Below, piece after piece: positions 1 through 8,315 of a stretch of DNA of 64,000 bases. The stretch covers positions 406,994-470,993 of the forward strand of contig NZ_KE384320.1 in the NCBI RefSeq assembly GCF_000425165.1, read 5' to 3'. The stretch comes from Photobacterium halotolerans DSM 18316 (lineage in GTDB: Bacteria > Pseudomonadota > Gammaproteobacteria > Enterobacterales > Vibrionaceae). The notes under the pieces were generated by a model that was given only the letters and a program-made list of their open reading frames with translations, was not told the DNA's origin and did not search any database. The translations under genes and the position numbers were made by a program. The number at the start of each line of letters is the position of its first letter. Within the stretch, counting starts at the first letter, position 1.

Positions 1-309
1 CTGGCGGTGCTGCCTCAGCCGCTCGGTCAGCCCAAAGTGATCAGTAAACTGCTCAGTGATTTTCCGACAGGCGACACCCGCCGCCGCTTTGCTCAGCAGG
101 CCAGAGAGCAAGGGCATTTTCTGGCGGTACGTATCACCGCCGTCCCTACGCTGGATCCGACCACCGCACTGATCAGCCGGGAGCTGGCTGAACTGTCCCG
201 TGTGGCCATGCATCGCGCCAGAGCGCTGGAAAATGAGTTTACCTCGCTGATGGGATTCGGTGAGTTCTACGACGTGACCGATGAAGTGCTGCTGAGGCTG
301 GGCCTGTAA
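1..309 (+). CDS. C-terminal part of an unidentified protein
   Basis: An open frame enters from the left edge and ends at a TAA, giving 102 residues that start before the window. I do not recognise the family. The visible part is soluble, mostly helical in composition and rich in Arg, Leu and Ala. It shows no transmembrane segment and no obvious catalytic motif. It ends in an acidic, hydrophobic tail (DEVLLRLGL). Codon use matches the GC-richer backbone of the window, so it looks like a real resident gene. A hairpin lies about 30 bp after the stop. The upstream sequence is needed for any functional call. Confidence 0.6.
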   Translation: MAVLPQPLGQPKVISKLLSDFPTGDTRRRFAQQAREQGHFLAVRITAVPTLDPTTALISRELAELSRVAMHRARALENEFTSLMGFGEFYDVTDEVLLRLGL

Positions 310-337
310 CGCGTATTAGGTTGAATGAAAACACAAA

Positions 338-359
338 AACCTGGCATTACTGCCAGGTT
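338..359 (-). terminator. Rho-independent terminator between convergent genes
   Basis: A perfect 9-bp stem with a TTAC loop. Read on the minus strand it is followed by TTTTTGTGTTTT, so it should end the glutathione S-transferase transcript. In the plus direction there is no T-tract, so it would serve the left-edge gene less well. Confidence 0.6.
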
Positions 360-452
360 GATCTATCGGCCCCTCCCTCGCAACGAGAGCGGCTTGAGCG
401 TGTTTTTGGCGGAGCCGGTCAGATCCGGGCTGACACACAGCCGAAACGCAGG

Positions 453-1088
453 TTAAGCCCGCTCCTTGTCGGCCAGTTCGAAATGCGCTATCTGATCCGC
501 ATAAGCTTTCTTAAAGGCCGGACGGCTGGTTAAACGAACCACGTAGGCTTCCGAAGCCGGGCGGTTACTGACAGCGCGCACTTGCGGTATGCGCAGCACG
601 TCAGCCATCAGCAGGTCCGCAGCCGTGAACCGATCGCCAGCAAGCCATTCTCGCTTGCTCAGCACATCCTCAAGTTGCGCCAGGCGCTTGTCTACCCACC
701 CGGTCAGTGCATTATCGCTATGACCGGAAATCGTCAGAAACCACCAGGGTACGCTGACCATCTCAATAGAATTGAGCGCCGCAAATACCCATTGCAGCGT
801 GTGCGCCTGACCAACAGCATCGCCCGGCATCAGCTTGTCAGATTGCTGCGCAATATGCATAAGGCATGCGCCACTTTCAAATAACTGCAGTTCACCGTCA
901 CTCAAAAACGGCACCTGGCCAAAAGGCTGACGGACAAGATGATTAGTCTCGCGGCCATCAAAGGGGATCGTTTGCACTTTGTATGGCAGCCCTGCTTCCT
1001 CGCATGCCCATCGCAAGCGCAAGTCACGCACAAAGCCGCGCGGGCCTTGTGGTACCCAGTCTAACGTCCAGATAGTCAACTCGCTCAT
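453..1088 (-). CDS. Glutathione S-transferase family protein
   Basis: A 211-residue protein of usual GST length. The N-terminal half (about residues 1-85) has the thioredoxin-like fold pattern: a beta-strand start, an Arg-rich helix, the cis-Pro segment GQVPFL and the following ESGACLMHIAQ, which matches the glutathione gamma-glutamyl contact (usually E-S). The C-terminal half is the all-helical GST domain with the typical WLAGDRFTAADLLMADV segment. It probably conjugates or reduces small electrophiles with glutathione in the cytoplasm; the substrate cannot be told. It is a single gene, with an intrinsic terminator downstream at 338-359 and about 230 bp of non-coding DNA upstream. Family confidence is high, specific class low. 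Confidence 0.88.
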   Translation of the reverse strand: MSELTIWTLDWVPQGPRGFVRDLRLRWACEEAGLPYKVQTIPFDGRETNHLVRQPFGQVPFLSDGELQLFESGACLMHIAQQSDKLMPGDAVGQAHTLQWVFAALNSIEMVSVPWWFLTISGHSDNALTGWVDKRLAQLEDVLSKREWLAGDRFTAADLLMADVLRIPQVRAVSNRPASEAYVVRLTSRPAFKKAYADQIAHFELADKERA

Positions 1089-1317
1089 TGTCTAACTCTC
1101 CCGTTAAGTCGCCCAACCAGTAACATGGAGTCCCGCTTGATCAGGCTTTGTCGCACCTGACCAGCCTGATTCACTATGCCACAGCCGGTTTATGATATTG
1201 ATTTAACCAAGCTTAGCTTCAATATCCGCGGTGAGGTTTATCTGGGTAAGGATCTGACAGCAGAAGCATGCTAAAAGGGCAGCAATGCTTTGCTGCTGTC
1301 CGAAAATGGATACGGGA

Positions 1318-2508
1318 CTAATCTGTCTGAGGCAACTGCGACGCTGTTTGGGCAGACGATACGCAAAGCTGAGGCGACATTCCAAGCACAGTCAGACCAA
1401 GGATAGCAATGGCAGCTCCCAGCCATATTGTGGCATGCAGACTGAAGCCTGAATCCAGTGTCAGACCTGCCGCAAAGCTGCCGAACATAATCCCTGCGTT
1501 AATCACAGAAGCGTGCAAGGTATTGATAAAGGCCCGTTGCCCCTGTGGTAACGACATCAGTCGGCTGACCAGGGCCGGGTTGAGGCTCACCCCACAAAAG
1601 CCCAACAGTACCAGACAAATCACTGCTACCCAGCCAATGTCGGCAAACAGCGCAAACATCACAAAAACAGTGATCATAATAGCCAGACCGCCCATGATTG
1701 TTGCTTTAGCATGTTTCACAGCCAGGCCAGCAACGACATAGTTTCCAACCAGCATGCACAGCCCGTAAGCCAAGAGTAACCAGGTAACAGCCCCTTCCGG
1801 CAGAGCCGCTAAATCAGTCAGAATCGGCACGATAAAGCTAAAAGGCGCATAAACCGCACCAATCACACAAAAGCTGGTCGCAAAAACCCACCATAACTTC
1901 ACATCCAGTACCCCTTTCAGCTCTTGCTTTAACGGATGCGAAGCTTCTGCTGGCAAGGACGGGACCGCCTTCAGCGTCAAGGCTGCGCTGAACACTGCCA
2001 GTGCCACGACCACATAAAAGCTTTCACGCCATCCCCAGTATTCTGCAATCACTTTTGCCAGAGGCAGACCGATAATGGTGCCCAACATGATACCCGCCAG
2101 CACCATAGCAACGGCTCGCAACGTGTCTTTGGGGGCGACCATCCTTGAACAAAGCCCAATCGATACCCCAAAGAATGCGCCGGACACCATACCTGTAACA
2201 GCACGTGCCAACATCAGCTGGGTATAGCTGTGTGCCAGAGCACCAAAGAGCTCACCCAGAATAAAAATGCTATACAGGCAAGCCAGAATCGTGCGCGGTG
2301 GAAAGCGAGAAAGTGCAAGTATGAGGATTGGACCGCCAATGGCCATACTGGCAGCAAAGGCTGAGACCAGATAACCGACCTCAGCAATGGAAACACCCAG
2401 ATCGGCTGCCAGCGCAGGCATAAAACCCAGCACCTGCAACTCGCAGGAAATCATGATAAAGATACCGAGACTAAGAAGGTAAACCACTGAAGGTAAAGGA
2501 GATCGCAT
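1318..2508 (-). CDS. MFS transporter (DHA1 drug/purine/sugar efflux type)
   Basis: A 396-residue, very hydrophobic protein with about 12 predicted membrane segments, the standard size for the DHA1 branch of the major facilitator superfamily (AraJ/PbuE/YdhP-like). The N-terminal half carries an R-F-P-P-R loop after TM2 and a GFCGVSLNPALVSRLM stretch lies in the C-terminal half. It starts with ATG at 2508 and is divergent from the LysR regulator at 2604, with a 95-bp shared promoter region; that arrangement usually means the regulator controls the exporter. The substrate is unknown. A 60-codon open frame overlapping its 3' end (1203-1385) is not considered a gene. Confidence 0.87.
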   Translation of the reverse strand: MRSPLPSVVYLLSLGIFIMISCELQVLGFMPALAADLGVSIAEVGYLVSAFAASMAIGGPILILALSRFPPRTILACLYSIFILGELFGALAHSYTQLMLARAVTGMVSGAFFGVSIGLCSRMVAPKDTLRAVAMVLAGIMLGTIIGLPLAKVIAEYWGWRESFYVVVALAVFSAALTLKAVPSLPAEASHPLKQELKGVLDVKLWWVFATSFCVIGAVYAPFSFIVPILTDLAALPEGAVTWLLLAYGLCMLVGNYVVAGLAVKHAKATIMGGLAIMITVFVMFALFADIGWVAVICLVLLGFCGVSLNPALVSRLMSLPQGQRAFINTLHASVINAGIMFGSFAAGLTLDSGFSLHATIWLGAAIAILGLTVLGMSPQLCVSSAQTASQLPQTD

Positions 2509-2544
2509 AAATTCATTCCAAGTGATGTTTAAGGTTCACCCAGT

Positions 2545-2563
2545 ATCATTTATGACATATGAT
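2545..2563. promoter_or_regulatory. Candidate LysR-type operator in divergent promoter
   Basis: An inverted repeat ATCAT-N9-ATGAT lies in the 95-bp gap between the divergent MFS and LysR genes. It is the dyad type bound by LysR-family regulators (T-N11-A pattern). This is a sequence-only prediction. Confidence 0.4.
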
Positions 2564-2603
2564 CGATAAATACTTTGAAATCATTTCACTAATGACTTAA
2601 ATC

Positions 2604-3512
2604 ATGGATGCTGATCTCAATGCCATCAGGCAATTCATCAAAGTGGCCGACCATCAAAGCTTCACCGTTGCAGCCACGCAGCTAGGTATCACGCAATCGG
2701 GTATTTCCAGGGCTATCAGCAGACTGGAAGCACAGTTGGGTGTTAAATTGTTACATCGCAATACCCGCAGCCTGAGCCTGACCGCAGACGGTGAATTATT
2801 TCTGTCTCGCGTCCGCCCATTAATCTCCGGACTTTCTGATGCTCAGCATGAAATGCAGCATCATGGCAATGCTCCCAAAGGCACGCTGAAAGTCAGTGCG
2901 CCTTCCGCATTTGGACGGGCTATCCTGATTCCGATCGTCAGTGAGTTACTGGAATCCCATCCCCAGTTAAACATCGAACTGGTTTTGACCGATCGAATAG
3001 TCGACATTATTGATGAGGGATTTGATGCGGTCATTCGCAGCGGCCCCGTTGCCGATGCCCGAGTGATAGCCAAGCGCTTATCGTCAGCCCATTGGGTCAC
3101 AGTGGCCTCTGCCAAATACCTTGCCAGACGTGGCGTCCCAAATTGTATCAAGGAGTTATCGCAACATAATTGCCTGAGAGTTCGTTTATCTTCAAACGGG
3201 CTGATTAACCCATGGCGGTTTACCGATAACGGTAAACCCATCAGCATGGATGTGAGTGGGAATCTCATTCTTGATCATGGCGACCCTTTGGTTGAAGCAG
3301 CCGTCGCCGGCACCGGAATTGTGCAACTGCTGACTTTTTTCGTTCGGCCATATCTCGCCGACGGACGCTTACAGGAAGTGCTCAGCCACAATGCACCGCC
3401 TCCTCAGCCACTGACTTTACTCTACCCGCCATCTCGTCAATATTCGGCCAAACTGACTGTGTTTCGCGAGGCGCTCCTATCCCACTGGGGCGATCGGGAC
3501 GCAGACAGATGA
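2604..3512 (+). CDS. LysR-family transcriptional regulator
   Basis: A 302-residue protein of full LysR length. Residues 1-60 form the winged helix-turn-helix (LNAIRQFIKVADHQSFTVAA, then SGISRAISRLEAQLGVKLLHRNTRSL). Residues about 90-295 form the two-lobed periplasmic-binding-like effector domain. The N-terminus with its LLHRNTRSLSLT signature is like the large CrgA/YafC/AaeR-type group that controls small aromatic or drug exporters. Divergent transcription from the MFS exporter suggests it regulates that gene and itself. The inducer is unknown. It closes the GC-richer backbone before the AT-rich island begins. Confidence 0.9.
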   Translation: MDADLNAIRQFIKVADHQSFTVAATQLGITQSGISRAISRLEAQLGVKLLHRNTRSLSLTADGELFLSRVRPLISGLSDAQHEMQHHGNAPKGTLKVSAPSAFGRAILIPIVSELLESHPQLNIELVLTDRIVDIIDEGFDAVIRSGPVADARVIAKRLSSAHWVTVASAKYLARRGVPNCIKELSQHNCLRVRLSSNGLINPWRFTDNGKPISMDVSGNLILDHGDPLVEAAVAGTGIVQLLTFFVRPYLADGRLQEVLSHNAPPPQPLTLLYPPSRQYSAKLTVFREALLSHWGDRDADR

Positions 3513-3842
3513 CGAGCAGGGTGCTCTCGTTTGCTTAAGTGCATGGCGGTACCACGCGCTTCCATGATCATTAACATTTTTCAAGGAACTGCCGGATTGT
3601 ATGAAGGAGCCTGTTGCGAATGATTTTATGATTCCAGGCGACACGGCCATCTTGATTCCAAGCACTGACCTGAAAAAATATTCTTGGCTGAAATATCCAT
3701 GACGGACGCTCCTTTACTTTGAACTAAGCGTTAACTGCTTACCTCTGGCGCATTGACGCCGAGGGAGGAACGTTCATCACATCACACCTATTTAAGCTAA
3801 CCACAAAGCTGTATAACGAAATCGACAAAAGATTCGATATAT
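3513..3842. other. Non-coding gap at left edge of AT-rich island
   Basis: 330 bp between the convergent LysR and EamA genes. No coding frame I can support, no RNA gene and no direct repeat or attachment site seen. Composition shifts toward AT at its right end. Confidence 0.5.
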
Positions 3843-4793
3843 TTAGTCTGCGAGTCTAGCAGACTTGCGCCTTATTTTGCTTGTGATGAACTTGTAAGTA
3901 TCGTCATTAGCTATCAGCATTACGGACAGAAGCACAACCAACACTAGCAGTTTCGTATTACTGTACTCTATCGACGGGTCAAAAAACTCCAGCAGCAAAG
4001 TAATACAGGGGGTGATATTAATAATAATGTTGGTAGTCAGTGCGCTTGTTAGCTCAATACCCTTCTGAAGCATCCACAACGGCAGCATATTCCCCAATAG
4101 CACTATTATTGGTAGGTATGCCCAGAAACTGGATTGCACCGTCGCCAGAGCGCCCTCGCTCGGCAATAGTAAATAGCATACACAGATGAGTAACGGAAAT
4201 CTGAACGACTGTACATTTACGGCATTAAACTCTCTCTTTGACAATTTTTTTGCTATGTATGTACCCATGGCTAGGCATGTTGAGGTTACGATACAAACCA
4301 AACTAAGCGCCAGAAAAAATATAAAGTCTGAATCGAAAGGATTAAACCTTTGACCCTCTACAGCAAGCATCATCAGGACAGCAACAGTGCAAGCCAACAG
4401 CACTGTTATAACGATGTTTTTTATGTCAATTGAGTTTTTGTTATACATTTCTATTAAAACAGAAATAATTGGGCTTAATCCAAAAATTATGGCTACCATT
4501 AATGATGGCTCTGTCCACTTTAAACCAATGAATAGCCCGACCCAAGAACCTAACGTAGATATATTCAACAATGCAATTAGCTTGTAGCTATTGAATAGAA
4601 CATTTAATTTCACAGGGATAAATACCAGTGTAACTAAGAGAAAGCCTAGCCAAGTAAATGTAAAGGTCCAAAACAATAACACAAACAAGTTGAAGCTTTG
4701 CAACAAGCCAGAAAGCAGCACATCTATTGCAGCCCCCAAAATACAATACCCAAGAATATAATTTTGGCCAGACATCTTGATTTTACTTTTCAT
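3843..4793 (-). CDS. EamA/DMT-family membrane exporter (last gene of island operon)
   Basis: About 316 residues with roughly ten hydrophobic segments, matching the 10-TM drug/metabolite transporter superfamily (EamA, RhtA, RarD types). Members often export amino acids or small metabolites. I chose the ATG at 4793, which overlaps the end of the ATP-grasp gene by 11 bp. An upstream in-frame TTG at 4826 and an ATG at 4775 are alternatives. The overlap argues for co-translation with the biosynthetic genes. EamA-family exporters of the RhtA type are known next to L-isoleucine dioxygenase genes in Bacillus, which fits a role in exporting the product. It is AT-rich like its operon neighbours and unlike the flanking backbone. 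Confidence 0.8.
   Translation of the reverse strand: MKSKIKMSGQNYILGYCILGAAIDVLLSGLLQSFNLFVLLFWTFTFTWLGFLLVTLVFIPVKLNVLFNSYKLIALLNISTLGSWVGLFIGLKWTEPSLMVAIIFGLSPIISVLIEMYNKNSIDIKNIVITVLLACTVAVLMMLAVEGQRFNPFDSDFIFFLALSLVCIVTSTCLAMGTYIAKKLSKREFNAVNVQSFRFPLLICVCYLLLPSEGALATVQSSFWAYLPIIVLLGNMLPLWMLQKGIELTSALTTNIIINITPCITLLLEFFDPSIEYSNTKLLVLVVLLSVMLIANDDTYKFITSKIRRKSARLAD
3845..3865 (-). terminator. Hairpin over the EamA stop codon, possible operon terminator
   Basis: Perfect 7-bp stem AGTCTGC/GCAGACT with a 7-nt loop, reaching into the stop codon of the EamA gene. On the minus strand it is followed by an AT-rich stretch ending in CTTTTG rather than a clean T-run, so termination efficiency is uncertain. 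Confidence 0.4.
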
Positions 4794-6045
4794 AGAATTC
4801 AAACATTCCCTGTCTTTCGAGTTCAACTATTAACTGATAATCATAATTAAGCTGTTCATAACTACTATGACTTAAAGCAATCCAGCCTGGTGAGCTGAAT
4901 ACATCTGTAGTGAGTTTAATTTCCTGATCAATGCTAGGCATACTCGATTTCTTATAGGATGGCAAGTTAGAAATAGTATCGATATGCTTGACTGACTCTA
5001 CAATGCCCGAGCTAAAGGATATCAGCTCTTTAATTTTCAAATATTTTAGTGGCATGTATTCTTCCGAAATTGATTCCAGAAAACTTTCAGTTGAACAGAT
5101 ACTCAGTACGAGTTCATCAATTTGTGTCCGCTTCAATGCAAGGGATGATAATGCAGGGAAACCGGCACCGTGAGGTCTCGCACCCGTTTCAATTAATTTC
5201 CACCCTTCTTCTGTTAAAAACAGTTCAGAATGAGCTGCGCCAAACTTGATCCCAAGTGAATTCAGGCAGCTAAAAACATAGTCTTTAAGCTTAGAGTGAT
5301 CTTGCTCGTCGAATGAGGTTAGTTCTGTGAACTCACAGATTGAATCGGAGCCATTGTAGCTGCCTTTACCCATTTTCCATATCGCACAGATTTTGTGACA
5401 TCCATTATAACTAACAGTATCAACCACATACTCTTCGCCCACAATGAATGGTTGTAATATAATGACTTCATTTTTCAAATTAAGCTGGTTACTTTTATTG
5501 AACAGACTATTTGAATGAGTCCTAACTTCTTCAATGTTTTTACAAACAAATACGGAATCCGTGCCTGCACTATCAACGGGCTTTAATACAACTTTCTGAT
5601 ATTTATCAAATAAATCAGTAGCATGGTGAACCGCTTCAGTCGGATTCGTGAGTCTGTAAGTTGGTATATGACTAAGATTACTATTTCTCAAGCTCTCCTG
5701 CATTAGGTATTTGTTTCTTCGAAAACGACTTGTTTGCTTGTTATTGCCGAGTACGCCTAAGGCGTCGGCCAAATGATCTGCGAGTTCAATCCCTGTTTCA
5801 CAACCTGCAATCACCGCAATAATGTCATATTGTTCCAATCGATTGATGGTATCAGTTCCCACATACTGCAGGTTTATAAAAAAGTCACCAGCTCTATAGC
5901 TATTTGTTAGTTTCTGAGGTAGATCGCTTCTACTTTGTATATGTGCACACCTGTCTCCTCTCTTATTAAATTCAGCGGCTAATTCATTTCCCGATGAGTA
6001 GGCATCAACGAGAACAAAAATCTTTTTAGAGTCCTTGGTTTCCAT
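4783..6045 (-). CDS. ATP-grasp ligase (putative amino-acid/dipeptide ligase)
   Basis: A 420-residue ATP-grasp enzyme. The central ATP-binding part shows KVVLKPVDSAGTDSV (Lys155 and a Gly/Ser-rich loop), QPFIVGEEYVVDTV (Glu204/Glu205), and the Mg-binding end HSELFLTEEGWKLIETGARPHG (Glu274, Glu286, Arg290). The N-terminal about 100 residues look like the Rossmann-like pre-ATP-grasp domain. This architecture is typical of L-amino-acid ligases (BacD/YwfE-like) and carboxylate-amine ligases of small natural products, which join an activated carboxyl to an amine with release of ADP and phosphate. It sits fourth in the operon, 90 bp after the kinase, and runs into the exporter. The likely job is to ligate the unusual amino acid made upstream to another amino acid. 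Substrates are unknown. Confidence 0.85.
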   Translation of the reverse strand: METKDSKKIFVLVDAYSSGNELAAEFNKRGDRCAHIQSRSDLPQKLTNSYRAGDFFINLQYVGTDTINRLEQYDIIAVIAGCETGIELADHLADALGVLGNNKQTSRFRRNKYLMQESLRNSNLSHIPTYRLTNPTEAVHHATDLFDKYQKVVLKPVDSAGTDSVFVCKNIEEVRTHSNSLFNKSNQLNLKNEVIILQPFIVGEEYVVDTVSYNGCHKICAIWKMGKGSYNGSDSICEFTELTSFDEQDHSKLKDYVFSCLNSLGIKFGAAHSELFLTEEGWKLIETGARPHGAGFPALSSLALKRTQIDELVLSICSTESFLESISEEYMPLKYLKIKELISFSSGIVESVKHIDTISNLPSYKKSSMPSIDQEIKLTTDVFSSPGWIALSHSSYEQLNYDYQLIVELERQGMFEFYEK

Positions 6046-6110
6046 GTGGCTTTGTTACTCCAAACTATAATAATGGGCTATGTGCCGAAAGTTTACAGGT
6101 TACTTTAATA

Positions 6111-6128
6111 CCGAGTATTTACACTCGG
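6111..6128 (-). other. Intercistronic hairpin after the kinase gene
   Basis: Perfect 6-bp stem CCGAGT-N6-ACTCGG starting 8 bp beyond the kinase stop codon. There is no T-tract on the minus strand, so it is more likely an mRNA-stabilising or processing hairpin than a terminator. Confidence 0.35.
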
Positions 6129-6135
6129 CATCCTA

Positions 6136-7104
6136 TTAAACATTGACAGTAAGAATGTCATCAATCTCTGTAAAATCGGTGTTTTCAATACTTTTTGCCA
6201 ATTTAACCATTTCGAGGTATTTTTCTGAATTATCATCACCCGGCTGATAGATTCTATACCTCCAATACCGCCAAAGTGAAGTAAGTATAGCGGCGTATTC
6301 CGTATATGTTTTGAGAACTTTTATCTCGCTTTCTTCCATGGCTCTTGAAGATTTGTAACCGGAGATTAGATGTCCAGCTTTTTCCAGTGACAACCCTCCC
6401 CCCGTGCTACAAGTACCGACTATAGCCATTGCGATGTCAAAAACAGAGTGGTAAACACAAGTCAATTCGAAATCAATCATGCTGATGAACTGATCGCCGT
6501 CAAATAACATATTGTCATAAAAAAGATCAGAGTGAATGACAGAGGTAGGTAAGCCACTGATACTTTCTACAGCAAGATTCCTAAGCCTACTCTTTGCCCA
6601 GCGCTCATAATCCTGATCGACATCGGCTTCAAGGGCATCCATAAACTTCTTCTGCTCATAGAAAATCGAATTTCCTAAAAAATTGGGGACAGGTATGGTA
6701 TGTAGTTTCGCGACTGCAGCTCCAAGTTGCCTAAGCATATCTTCACTTAAGTCTTGGCATACTGTGCCATCCATGTAGGTTCTCAAGAGAGAGGGCTTCC
6801 CCCTTAATGTAATAGAATAGCTTTCCTGTTGTTTTGGTTTGATAAGCAAAGATGTCTTATAGTGATACGCTTCCAACCACACAAGCGTATTTGCCATGAT
6901 CTCAACTTCATCACGACTTTGCTCTTCAATGATACTAAAGACACAGCGACCGATATCAGTTTCGATACAGTAATTCGTATTGCCTGAACCCGCACCCAAG
7001 AAAGCACTGCTTTTTACAGTTAAACCATAAAGAGATTCAATGTGCCTAACTTCATCGCGATTTAACGTTAAACTTGATTCCATTTTCAGTTCCATATCAT
7101 TCAT
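6136..7104 (-). CDS. APH-fold small-molecule kinase, homoserine-kinase-like
   Basis: A 322-residue protein kinase-like phosphotransferase (APH/choline kinase fold). The catalytic loop is VIHSDLFYDN (His191, Asp193, Asn198) and the metal-binding segment is SMIDFELT (Asp211). The nucleotide-loop region is FLGAGSGNTNY. The spacing and the LP-x-SVIHSDLFYDNMLF wording resemble type II homoserine kinases (ThrB of Pseudomonas/Agrobacterium) more than aminoglycoside kinases. By analogy it should phosphorylate the side-chain hydroxyl of a homoserine-like amino acid. It lies between the PLP enzyme and the ATP-grasp gene. Its ATG at 7104 forms an ATGA overlap with the TGA that would end the PLP gene if the latter's in-frame stop were sense, a strong sign of translational coupling. 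Antibiotic resistance is possible for the fold but not suggested by the context. Confidence 0.82.
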   Translation of the reverse strand: MNDMELKMESSLTLNRDEVRHIESLYGLTVKSSAFLGAGSGNTNYCIETDIGRCVFSIIEEQSRDEVEIMANTLVWLEAYHYKTSLLIKPKQQESYSITLRGKPSLLRTYMDGTVCQDLSEDMLRQLGAAVAKLHTIPVPNFLGNSIFYEQKKFMDALEADVDQDYERWAKSRLRNLAVESISGLPTSVIHSDLFYDNMLFDGDQFISMIDFELTCVYHSVFDIAMAIVGTCSTGGGLSLEKAGHLISGYKSSRAMEESEIKVLKTYTEYAAILTSLWRYWRYRIYQPGDDNSEKYLEMVKLAKSIENTDFTEIDDILTVNV

Positions 7105-7145
7105 TTGAGCGCTTGGTGCAAATCTTCATACAAGTCATTAATGTC

Positions 7146-8240
7146 TTAGATGCCGACTGACATTCGTATTAATTGCGTCGTAACACCTGATTTTTTTTGC
7201 TCCTCAGCACTAAGACTTCTAAATGATGATGATGCTTGGTAAGGAGAATTTAATGTTGTTTCCAGATCCCCCAAACTGTTTGAAGGTATGATTAAGTTTA
7301 ATTTCCTCTGAAAGCTTGTCGCGTCAAACCTTTCTGCAATCTCAAAGCTTACCATCCCGCCAAATCCCCGCATCTGCTCACCAGCAACTTTATGATTGTG
7401 ATGGCTTGGTAGTCCTGGATAGTACACTTTTGTAACATTTGGATGTTCATTTAAGCGAGAAGCAAGTTCCATAGCGTTGCGATTAATTTTATCCATACGT
7501 ATCGCCAATGTACGCAAACTTCTCTCTAGAAGGTGGCATGACTGGGCATTTAAACAGCCTCCGAAATCATTCATATAGTCAGTCATTAAAGCGATGGACT
7601 CTTCGCTTCCTACTGCAACACCTCCTGATACATCGCCATGACCACCCAAAAACTTCGTTGCACTGTGTAACACCAAATCGACCCCATATTCCAAGGGGTT
7701 TTGATTAATTGGTGTTGCCACAGTGTTATCAATAAACGTGAACAAGCCCTTACTCTTGGCAAAACTAACCAATAACTCAATATCAATAATTTTGAGTAAT
7801 GGATTGGTAGGCGTTTCGATATATATCGCTCTTGTATTCGAATTTACACACTTGATGATGCTCTCTACATCGCAACTTTTGGATACACTGTAAGTGATAC
7901 CTAACTTTGAAAAGTGATTCTGTATAAATTTAAGTGCTCCAGAGTAAACACCATTTTGCAAGACAATGTGATCACCTGATTTTAAATGAGACAGCATAGC
8001 CGTAGAGAAAGCCGCCATACCAGAACTGAATACCAATGCAGCTTCACCGCCACTTTCTAGTGCACACATTTTCTCTGCGACTGCACGTTGATTGGCTAAA
8101 TTAGCATGTCTTGGATACACATCTTCTGCCATATCTAGGTGTTTGTGGGAACTCGACGGAAATAGCGGAGAGAGAATTCCACCATGCATCTCGTCTTTTA
8201 TTGTTCCGCGGTGAACTGCAATAGTTTCTTTTGCTTGCAC
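7146..8240 (-). CDS. Cys/Met-metabolism PLP enzyme (cystathionine gamma-synthase/lyase-like), apparently truncated
   Basis: A 364-residue fold-type I PLP enzyme. Recognisable parts are VYPRHANLANQRAVAEKM (equivalent of the YSRxxNPT phosphate-binding motif, diverged), LVFSSGMAAFSTAML, IETPTNPLLK, FIDNT with Asp171, and HSATKFLGGHGDVSGG with the Schiff-base Lys196. Arg359, the likely carboxylate ligand, is present. The start is a GTG with AAGG 8 nt upstream. Family members catalyse gamma-elimination or gamma-replacement on amino acids with a leaving group at C-gamma, such as O-phosphohomoserine. The protein stops at SVGI, where relatives continue for about 15 more residues. The next 14 codons in frame (from 7145 down to 7104) read DINDLYEDLHQALK and then TGA at 7101-7103, so TAA at 7146-7148 looks like a GAA codon changed by one base. 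The NPT-equivalent loop differs from true CGS, consistent with another substrate. Confidence 0.85.
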   Translation of the reverse strand: MQAKETIAVHRGTIKDEMHGGILSPLFPSSSHKHLDMAEDVYPRHANLANQRAVAEKMCALESGGEAALVFSSGMAAFSTAMLSHLKSGDHIVLQNGVYSGALKFIQNHFSKLGITYSVSKSCDVESIIKCVNSNTRAIYIETPTNPLLKIIDIELLVSFAKSKGLFTFIDNTVATPINQNPLEYGVDLVLHSATKFLGGHGDVSGGVAVGSEESIALMTDYMNDFGGCLNAQSCHLLERSLRTLAIRMDKINRNAMELASRLNEHPNVTKVYYPGLPSHHNHKVAGEQMRGFGGMVSFEIAERFDATSFQRKLNLIIPSNSLGDLETTLNSPYQASSSFRSLSAEEQKKSGVTTQLIRMSVGI

Positions 8241-8269
8241 TGTTAATACCTTTTTATAAAATTAGGAGG

Positions 8270-8302
8270 TACCGTGTAATATCGATTAGATGCCACACGG
8301 TA
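8270..8302 (-). other. Intercistronic inverted repeat between dioxygenase and PLP genes
   Basis: Perfect 8-bp arms TACCGTGT and ACACGGTA separated by 17 nt, in the 75-bp gap upstream of the PLP gene. No T-tract follows on the minus strand. It could be an mRNA hairpin or an operator. Confidence 0.35.
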
Positions 8303-8315
8303 TATAGTTCTTTAA

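Noticed and set aside
1203-1385. 60-codon frame at the end of the MFS gene
   Set aside because: It overlaps the MFS C-terminus in another frame, lacks a start signal and resembles no known protein.
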